Of a stretch of 7,575 nucleotides of DNA, positions 1 to 4,767 are shown piece by piece. Both the position numbers and the translations under genes were made by a program. Below the pieces are notes generated by a model. The model made no database searches and had not been told where the DNA came from. It saw nothing but the letters and a program-made list of their open reading frames with translations. Source of the stretch: JAKQLP01 sp964562165 (GTDB lineage: Bacteria; Patescibacteriota; Dojkabacteria; B142; OLB20). The stretch covers positions 1 to 7,575 of the forward strand of contig CAZLRZ010000031.1 in NCBI GenBank assembly GCA_964562165.1. Direction: 5' to 3'. Each line of letters starts with the position of its first letter. Within the stretch, counting starts at the first letter, position 1.

Positions 1-41
1 TTATATAAATAGATTCGTGAAAAATTTTTAGAAATTTTGAA

Positions 42-159
42 TAAGCCCGTGGGGTAGGGGACTCCGGGGTTATCGGGTTAAGGTGGAAATCGAAATATTT
101 TTGTTAGGAATTATACTAAAACACGGGTTACGCAAATGATACGATTAAATAGGGGCTTA
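42..159. other. GC-rich segment with nested inverted repeats, possible structured RNA
   Basis: No reading frame is convincing here. The segment stands out because 24 of the 36 bases in 45-80 are G or C in an AT-rich window. TAAGCCC at 42-48 can pair with GGGCTTA at 153-159, closing a stretch of about 120 nt. A competing pairing joins CCCGTG (46-51) to CACGGG (122-127). The word CGGGTTA occurs at 74-80 and 124-130, with a near copy CGGGGTTA at 65-72. Long-range complementarity in a GC-rich island is typical of a structured RNA, but I could not match it to tmRNA, RNase P RNA, SRP RNA, 6S RNA or a known riboswitch, and strand and ends are unknown. It could also be DNA-level structure belonging to a terminus region. 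Confidence 0.25.
51..60 (+). other. KOPS-like motif pointing towards the dif candidate
   Basis: GGGGTAGGGG contains GGGTAGGG, an exact match to the E. coli FtsK-orienting polar sequence GGGNAGGG. KOPS read 5' to 3' towards dif, and this one does so relative to the candidate at 294-321. Whether this organism's FtsK recognises the E. coli motif is unknown, so the assignment is speculative. Confidence 0.22.
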
Positions 160-182
160 AATAGATAAATTACTTTAAATCC

Positions 183-287
183 ATGAATAAACAGCATAGA
201 GTTGGACGCATGTCGGCGGATCGGCAGAGCCAGGGCCGTGTTATGGGTGCTTGTCTTCTATCTGGGAAAGAGGTATATTTATACTGA
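183..287 (+). other. GC-rich island with a 34-codon open frame of doubtful reality
   Basis: Bases 201-240 are 28/40 G or C, far above the surrounding sequence. A short frame from ATG 183 to TGA 285-287 reads through it, using GC-ending codons (CGC, GCG, CGG, CAG, GGC) that the real genes here seldom use. I recognise no protein family, and there is no ribosome binding site. I do not think it is a normal native gene. It may be part of an RNA, a remnant of acquired DNA next to the dif-like site, or chance. Apart from this and the features listed separately, I see no gene in 1-378. Confidence 0.12.
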
Positions 288-293
288 TTTTAT

Positions 294-321
294 ATTGAGT
301 ATAATCAACATTATATTGAAC
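294..321 (+). other. dif: Candidate dif site (Xer recombination site)
   Basis: The 28 bp have the standard dif layout of 11 + 6 + 11. The left arm is ATTGAGTATAA (294-304), the centre TCAACA (305-310) and the right arm TTATATTGAAC (311-321). The arms are imperfect inverted repeats (8 of 11 positions), with the inner TATAA and TTATA conserved as in known dif sites. Aligned without gaps to E. coli dif it matches 18 of 28 positions, including the ATAAT and ATTAT flanking the centre. It lies 57 bp before the xer gene, as in single-recombinase systems such as XerS/difSL and XerH/difH where dif neighbours xer. In such a system Xer dimers bind the arms and resolve chromosome dimers when activated by FtsK. 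AT-rich DNA can produce such palindromes by chance. Confidence 0.5.
300..305 (+). promoter_or_regulatory. Possible -10 box of the xer promoter
   Basis: TATAAT here is a perfect -10 hexamer placing a transcription start near 312, about 65 nt before the xer ATG. There is no good -35 at 17 bp (ATTTAT at 277-282). The hexamer lies inside the dif-like left arm, so Xer binding there would also cover the promoter if both are real. A small hairpin, GTAC 333-336 with GTAC 343-346, would fall in the leader. Confidence 0.25.
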
Positions 322-378
322 AAGGTGGTGGGGTACAAAAGAGTACAACGATTATATTAATTTTGTTATTATATTTAT

Positions 379-1467
379 ATGTTGCCTTATCAATCACAAT
401 TTATTAATTATCTGAAAAGTAACAATTATAGCCCTAAAACCCTCTTTAACTATAATCGCGACCTTTCGGCTTTTGAAAATTTTTTATTACTACGCTCTAT
501 TTCGTTCAATAAAGTTGTACGAGCTGACGTTGACGAGTTTAAAGCTATGCTGAGAGGGCCTTCTCACCTTTCGTTGTTTGAAAACGAAAAGAAATCAAAA
601 AGTAATATTAATGATGTTTCTGAGGAAAACCCATACAGTAGTGCTAATACCGGGGTAGAGCCCAAAACTCATACTAAAAAGAGGCTTACGAGCTCAAATA
701 GTGTTACAGGCTTATCAAGTAGGTCGGTTAATCGAATGTTATCTAGTTTAAGGAGGTATTTAAAGTACCTGTTAATGAACGATTACGAATTCCCAATACC
801 ACCTGAGAAAGTGGAGTTTGTAAAGAAAGAAAAGAAACTATCGTTGTTAGCTGATTATGCAGATCTGATAAGGCTTATTGAAAGTCCTAGTGAATTTGAG
901 AAAATTGACATAGTAAAGAAAAGAAACCGTGCCTTTTTAGAGCTTTTATTTTCAACCGGAATGCGTATATCCGAAGCCTGTAGCCTGGATATTGATAAAC
1001 TTGGATATAGGGATGAAATGACCAAGTCTTTTGTTATAAACGAACGTGTATTTATAACGGGGAAAGGCAAAAAGCAAAGGTTTGTATATTTGACGCCAAG
1101 AAGCCAGCATTATCTTTGTGAATATATAAACGCTAGAGATGATAAGCTCCCGGCATTATTTATACCAATTAAGGGAACCAGAAAGAAGCTGGATGATCCT
1201 AATCTTATTAGGGTTTCGGCAAATTATTTTCAATTAAGGATTATCCAATATAGAAAACGGCTCGGTATTAACGTAAAAACATCTGCACATAGCCTTAGGC
1301 ATGGGTTCGCAACGTTTATGTCTGAAAATGGCGCGGATGTCGTAGCCATTCAAAATCTATTAGGTCACGAATCCTTAGGAACGACTACAAATTATTTACA
1401 TACTAGTGAAAAAGTAGCTGCTGAGGCCCATAGAAAATTCCATCCTCTTAAAAATATGACCGACTAG
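379..1467 (+). CDS. xer: Tyrosine recombinase of the XerC/XerD family
   Basis: Site-specific recombinase expected to resolve chromosome dimers at dif with FtsK. The N-terminal core-binding domain begins at once (FINYLKSNNYSPKTLFNYNRDL, interrupted here by nothing, about residues 8-29), which supports this ATG; no Shine-Dalgarno motif precedes it. The catalytic domain carries the complete active site: R196 (STGMRISEA), K229 (GKGKKQR), H304 and R307 (AHSLRHGFAT), H330 (LLGHESLGTT) and nucleophile Y339 (TTNYLHT). The 362 residues exceed the usual ~300 because a polar, Ser/Lys/Asn-rich insert of about 45 residues (~62-110) splits the core-binding domain before the last helices (SVNRMLSSLRRYLKYL). 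The dif-like site lies just upstream, and the gene converges on greA. A phage-type integrase is possible, but the housekeeping setting and C-terminal sequence favour Xer. XerC versus XerD cannot be decided. Confidence 0.93.
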   Translation: MLPYQSQFINYLKSNNYSPKTLFNYNRDLSAFENFLLLRSISFNKVVRADVDEFKAMLRGPSHLSLFENEKKSKSNINDVSEENPYSSANTGVEPKTHTKKRLTSSNSVTGLSSRSVNRMLSSLRRYLKYLLMNDYEFPIPPEKVEFVKKEKKLSLLADYADLIRLIESPSEFEKIDIVKKRNRAFLELLFSTGMRISEACSLDIDKLGYRDEMTKSFVINERVFITGKGKKQRFVYLTPRSQHYLCEYINARDDKLPALFIPIKGTRKKLDDPNLIRVSANYFQLRIIQYRKRLGINVKTSAHSLRHGFATFMSENGADVVAIQNLLGHESLGTTTNYLHTSEKVAAEAHRKFHPLKNMTD

Positions 1468-1576
1468 CCCCAAAACCTATGCTGGTAAGGACAAACAAAG
1501 AAATCGCGCTGTAATGCGTCTGTTTTAAATTTGATTTTTAAAGACTACCGAATGGTCGTTATTTTAATTCAAATTT

Positions 1577-1615
1577 TGCCATCAATGATAAGGAATCTAA
1601 TTATTGGCATTTTTT
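1577..1615 (+). terminator. Probable terminator after xer
   Basis: TGCCA (1577-1581) pairs with TGGCA (1605-1609), with partial AT pairing inside, and six T follow (1610-1615). The stem is short and the loop long, so it is moderate at best. A second weak hairpin lies just upstream: AGACTACC-GAAT-GGTCGTT at 1542-1560 with one internal mismatch, followed by ATTTTAATT. Together they account for part of the 314-bp gap between xer and greA, in which I see no gene. Confidence 0.4.
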
Positions 1616-1704
1616 ATTAGGAGTTCTGAAGAAATTTCGACATTGAGAAATTTACAAATATTTAGATACAAATATTTTTATCAGGCTATAAAAATTATTT
1701 AAAA

Positions 1705-1754
1705 TTTGGGTGCTAAAATTTAGTAGAAAAATCTAATAGGTGTCTCCACCCAAA
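1705..1754 (-). terminator. Probable terminator after greA
   Basis: On the minus strand TTTGGGTG (1754-1747) pairs perfectly with CACCCAAA (1712-1705), 27 nt after the greA stop, and the 3' arm runs into a T-rich tract. The same 5' arm can instead close a tight hairpin, GGTG-GAGA-CACC (1750-1739), with a GNRA-type loop. Inside the large loop TAGA-TTTT-TCTA can also pair. The long loop of the outer stem lowers confidence. Confidence 0.4.
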
Positions 1755-1781
1755 ATAAATCTGAAAAAAATAGGGAAGTAT

Positions 1782-2183
1782 TTACTCTGTCTCGAGTAAT
1801 AAATATTCGGTTTCGCCTATTGGGGTAATTACTTTGAATTTGTCCCCTACTCTAACTTTTTGCAAAGCTTTTCCTAGAGGGCTTTCAGAAGAAATTAATC
1901 CGGCGGTTGAATCGGCTAAAGTTTCATCAACTAAGCTTATTTTGCGGGTAATATTGTTTTGTTTTAAAACATACTTTTTTTGAGAAAGTTTTTTAGGTTC
2001 GTATAAAGCTTCTTCGATATTTTCAATTTCCTTTTCTAGCAAGCCTTTGTTCATCATAAGTTCATCTAATACATTTGTTTCATCTTCTTTAGAATCCTGG
2101 CGTTCTGATTGTATTTTTGAAATTACTTTTTCTAGTTGTTCTTCTAAATTTTTTAATTTTAATTTCAAATCTTTATTGTTCAT
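1782..2183 (-). CDS. greA: GreA-family transcription elongation factor, short form
   Basis: Expected to enter the RNA polymerase secondary channel and stimulate cleavage of the 3' end of backtracked RNA. Residues 1-60 form a charged, heptad-like coiled coil. Residues about 75-133 are the C-terminal GreA/GreB domain, with the diagnostic stretch GLISSESPLGKAL (95-107) and then VGDKFKVITPIGETEYLLLE. At 133 residues it is about 25 shorter than E. coli GreA (158), and the loss is in the coiled coil. The tip keeps an acidic cluster (D30, E33, D34, E35) where GreA uses D41 and E44 to hold the catalytic magnesium, but the GDLKEN-type signature is not recognisable, so a Gfh-like regulator is an alternative. 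Start: the ATG at 2183 begins the coiled coil and has no Shine-Dalgarno motif. The upstream leader has attenuator features. Confidence 0.85.
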   Translation of the reverse strand: MNNKDLKLKLKNLEEQLEKVISKIQSERQDSKEDETNVLDELMMNKGLLEKEIENIEEALYEPKKLSQKKYVLKQNNITRKISLVDETLADSTAGLISSESPLGKALQKVRVGDKFKVITPIGETEYLLLETE

Positions 2184-2201
2184 TTTAAGTAGTTGTAAAG
2201 T

Positions 2202-2229
2202 AAAAAAAACCTCTCTTAGTCGAGAGGTT
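2202..2229 (-). terminator. Strong intrinsic terminator between gyrA and greA
   Basis: On the minus strand AACCTCTC (2229-2222) pairs perfectly with GAGAGGTT (2215-2208) around the six-base loop GACTAA, and the 3' arm runs into an unbroken T tract ending at 2202. This is a textbook rho-independent terminator. It ends about 140 nt after the gyrA stop and only 18 nt before the greA ATG, leaving no room for a promoter between. It may end gyrBA transcripts, attenuate greA, or do both. Confidence 0.85.
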
Positions 2230-2267
2230 GAAATATTAATCTCTCGTTTACTAGGGACTTTTAGTAA
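2217..2267 (-). promoter_or_regulatory. Antiterminator and anti-antiterminator hairpins in the greA leader
   Basis: Two hairpins precede the terminator on the minus strand and compete in sequence. First, TTACTA (2267-2262) pairs with TAGTAA (2253-2248). Second, TAGT (2253-2250) and CGAGAG (2246-2241), separated by a bulge of AAA, pair with CTCTCG (2226-2221) and ACTA (2220-2217), giving ten pairs. The second uses the 3' arm of the first and also the 5' arm of the terminator, so formation of the first frees the terminator. This is the usual logic of an attenuator or riboswitch expression platform. I recognise no ligand-binding aptamer. E. coli greA also has a leader terminator (GraL RNAs). Confidence 0.5.
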
Positions 2268-2332
2268 TAATAAATTTTATTGGATTTTGTCTGTTCATTT
2301 ATCAATTAACTCTAACGTATTGTCTTAACAAT

Positions 2333-2361
2333 ATATTACATTAGATTAAACCAAATTTCAA
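2333..2361 (-). promoter_or_regulatory. Candidate greA promoter
   Basis: On the minus strand TTGAAA (2361-2356, 5 of 6 to TTGACA) and TAATAT (2338-2333, 4 of 6 to TATAAT) are separated by exactly 17 bp. They start 9 bp after the gyrA stop codon. Initiation near 2326 would give a leader of about 140 nt containing the three competing hairpins. A perfect inverted repeat, TATTGT-TAAG-ACAATA (2333-2318), begins at the last base of the -10 box. Confidence 0.4.
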
Positions 2362-2369
2362 TAAAAGCC

Positions 2370-4757
2370 TTAGATAACTGCTATGGCACTTACAAAATCG
2401 GCTTCTCTTAGCTTCATTAATTTTACCCCGGCAGTTTGTCTATTTCGCATAGGAAGATCCTTTGTTGGAATCCTTACTGCTTGGCCGTTTTGGCTGATTA
2501 TTAACAATTCGGCATTGGGGTGATCTAGAATTCTTGCAGAAGATAAATTCCCTGTTTTATTGTTGATTCTTGCTGCGAATACTCCCCTTCCGCCTCGTTT
2601 TTGGACTGGATACTCGCCAAGTTTAGTAACTTTTCCAAAACCATTTTTGGAAATTGTTAAAACTAGGTTTTCATTTTCACGGACAACGTCCATAGCAATA
2701 ATTTCGTCTTCTTCGTTTTTTAGTCTAATGCCTCGAACACCCATACTAGCTCTACCTGTTTCTCGAATGTCCTTTTCATTGAATCTAATACTCTGGGCAT
2801 TTCTGGTGATTAAAATGATGTCATCATCTCCGTTTGTTGGGCGAACCCAAATTAAATCATCATCGCCAGCTAATTTAATAGCGATGATTCCATTTGCTCT
2901 AATATTTGCAAATTCAGAGATTAATGTCTTTTTGATAGTCCCCTTCTTTGTGGCCATAAATAAGAATTTATAGTTTTTCTTAGCCTCAAAAGTTATTTGA
3001 TTCTCTTGATTAACATCTTCATCGATCATTTTACCTGATGCATTTTGAGTCAAAATACTTGTAACTAATTCACCTTGTTCAATATTGATTAAATTGATTA
3101 CGGCTTGGCCCTTTGCTTGTCGGCCAAATTCAGGAATGTCATATACTTTTTGAATGAATACCCTACCCTTATTTGTAAAGAAAAGGATATCATCATGTGT
3201 GTTGCAGCTGAAAATGTGAGCTACACTGTCGTCTTCGTTGGTTGACATACCCTTTTTACCTATTCCACCTCTTTTTTGAAGTTGATATACATCTTCTTTC
3301 ATACGTTTGATGTAGCCTTGTTCACTGACTGTTACGATGACATCTTCTTTTGCAATAAGATCTTCTTCACTAAATTCTCCAACTTTACCTTTATGAATCT
3401 TTGTTAATCTTTTGTCCGAATGTCTTTCGAGAATCACCATTAATTCATCGGAAATGGAATCTAATATTAGTTTTGGAGTACTTAAAAAGACCAATAGGTT
3501 TTTAATTGTTTCTTTAATTTGTTTGTATTCTTCTTCAATTTTTTGTCTTTCAAGAGCGGCTAATTTTCTAAGTTGCATATCTAGTATTGCCTGCGCCTGA
3601 ATTTCTGAAAGTTTAAACCTTTCCATCAAACGAGTTTTTGCGGTCTCTGCGTCTTTTGAGCTTCGGATTGTGGAAATAACTTCGTCGAGGTTATCTAGTG
3701 CAATCATTAAACCTTCAAGTATATGCTCTCTTTCTCGGGATTTTGCTAATTCGAACTCTGCTCTTCTGATTGTGATTTCTTGTCTATGTTCAACAAATAG
3801 TTCTAAAACTCTTTTTATATTCAATAATTTTGGTTCACCTTTNNNNNNNNNNNNNNNNNNNNNNNNNNNNNNNNNNNNNNNNNNNNNNNNNNNNNNNNNN
3901 NNNNNNNNNNNNNNNNNNNNNNNNNNNNNNNNNNNNNNNNNNTTTATATCATAAATTTCTGCGCCTGTTGGAAAGTCTGGACCAGGTAACTCTTTGAAGA
4001 GATCCTCAAAAGAAATGTCCGAATAAAATTCCGGCAATCTATCTTTTGAAAGTTCTTTTAAATCGGACATTGTCCTGATTTTGTCGAGATATGTATAATC
4101 AATTACCTTTTCTCCGTTTGGACTTTCTTGTTTTATGGTTGCAATTAATGCTCTTACTACCTCACCTAAATTGTTTGGAGGTATTTTTGTTGCCATACCG
4201 ACTGCAATACCTTCTGCTCCGTTTAATAATAGATTTGGAACAGCTGCAGGCATTACGGAAGGCTCTAAATAACTGCCGTCATAAGTCCTTTCAAAGTCAA
4301 CTGTGTTTTTATCGATGTCATTAATAATGTCTAAAGCATTTTTATGTAATTTTGCTTCGGTATACCTCATAGCTGCAGGTGAATCGCCATCAATTGATCC
4401 AAAGTTACCCTGGCCATCTACTAAAATATATCTATAACTAAAGGGCTGTGCCATTCTAACCATTGCGCCGTAAACCGAAGTGTCTCCATGAGGATGATAT
4501 TTACCAATAACTTCTCCAACCGTACGAGCTGATTTTTTATATGCTTTATCTGGGGTAAACCCTTGCTTATACATTGCGTAAAGGATTCTTCTTTGTACTG
4601 GCTTTAGACCGTCTCGGACTTCTGGCAATGCTCTAGCTACAATTACGCTCATTGCGTAATTGATATAGGAGTTTCGCATTTCTTCAACAATGTTCTTTTC
4701 TAAAACATTTACGTGTTGAACTGGTTGTGTTGTGTCGTTGTTTTTATCGGTTGCCAT
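2370..4757 (-). CDS. gyrA: DNA gyrase subunit A, with an assembly gap
   Basis: Breakage-reunion subunit of gyrase, acting with GyrB to introduce negative supercoils. The N-terminal winged-helix domain has QRRILYAM, KKSARTVGEVIGKYHPHGD and AAMRYTE, with catalytic Y132 and R131 (E. coli Y122, R121). The coiled-coil and C-gate region follows the gap (about 306-450). The C-terminal DNA-wrapping beta-pinwheel has a GyrA box QKRGGIG (494-500) and a second, QKRGGRG (719-725), which favour GyrA over ParC. There is no long acidic tail. At the quinolone-contact positions it has T93 (E. coli S83) and G97 (D87). Residues 272-305 are placeholders for N; comparison with E. coli implies about 115 residues there, giving a true length near 875. 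The start is 10 bp after the gyrB stop with no Shine-Dalgarno motif, so translational coupling is likely. Residue numbers after the gap are as assembled. Confidence 0.96.
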   Translation of the reverse strand: MATDKNNDTTQPVQHVNVLEKNIVEEMRNSYINYAMSVIVARALPEVRDGLKPVQRRILYAMYKQGFTPDKAYKKSARTVGEVIGKYHPHGDTSVYGAMVRMAQPFSYRYILVDGQGNFGSIDGDSPAAMRYTEAKLHKNALDIINDIDKNTVDFERTYDGSYLEPSVMPAAVPNLLLNGAEGIAVGMATKIPPNNLGEVVRALIATIKQESPNGEKVIDYTYLDKIRTMSDLKELSKDRLPEFYSDISFEDLFKELPGPDFPTGAEIYDIXXXXXXXXXXXXXXXXXXXXXXXXXXXXXXXXXXKGEPKLLNIKRVLELFVEHRQEITIRRAEFELAKSREREHILEGLMIALDNLDEVISTIRSSKDAETAKTRLMERFKLSEIQAQAILDMQLRKLAALERQKIEEEYKQIKETIKNLLVFLSTPKLILDSISDELMVILERHSDKRLTKIHKGKVGEFSEEDLIAKEDVIVTVSEQGYIKRMKEDVYQLQKRGGIGKKGMSTNEDDSVAHIFSCNTHDDILFFTNKGRVFIQKVYDIPEFGRQAKGQAVINLINIEQGELVTSILTQNASGKMIDEDVNQENQITFEAKKNYKFLFMATKKGTIKKTLISEFANIRANGIIAIKLAGDDDLIWVRPTNGDDDIILITRNAQSIRFNEKDIRETGRASMGVRGIRLKNEEDEIIAMDVVRENENLVLTISKNGFGKVTKLGEYPVQKRGGRGVFAARINNKTGNLSSARILDHPNAELLIISQNGQAVRIPTKDLPMRNRQTAGVKLMKLREADFVSAIAVI
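3161..3168 (-). other. KOPS-like motif inside gyrA, pointing towards the dif candidate
   Basis: The minus strand reads GGGTAGGG, an exact match to GGGNAGGG, directed leftwards to the dif-like site. It lies in coding sequence (codons for K/G-R-V of NKGRVF), so the bases are also constrained by the protein. Confidence 0.2.
3843..3942. other. Assembly gap of 100 N inside gyrA
   Basis: Exactly 100 unknown bases, the conventional placeholder for a gap of unknown size. The left-hand protein segment ends at GPDFPTGAEIYDI and the right-hand one starts at KGEPKLLNIKR. In E. coli GyrA the matching points are about 115 residues apart, whereas the placeholder spans 34 codons. The true gap should be near 340 bp. 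The frame is kept across the N by coincidence. Confidence 0.95.
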
Positions 4758-4767
4758 GTTTAGTTAT

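Noticed and set aside
1..378. tmRNA, RNase P RNA or SRP RNA in the GC-rich leader
   Set aside because: None of their hallmark sequences is present on either strand (no TTCGACGGG start or tag frame, no GAGGAAAGTCC, no SRP tetraloop domain).
1303..1310. GGGTTCGC resembling a tRNA T-loop
   Set aside because: It encodes HGFA next to the catalytic HxxR of Xer, and no acceptor or anticodon stems surround it.
2047..2328. 93-codon plus-strand frame across greA and its leader
   Set aside because: It is antisense to the GreA coiled coil and runs through the terminator hairpin; the product is a Ser/Phe-rich shadow sequence.
2560..2973. 137-codon open frame on the plus strand inside gyrA
   Set aside because: It is antisense to strongly conserved GyrA C-terminal sequence, has no family signature, and reflects the codon bias of the other strand.
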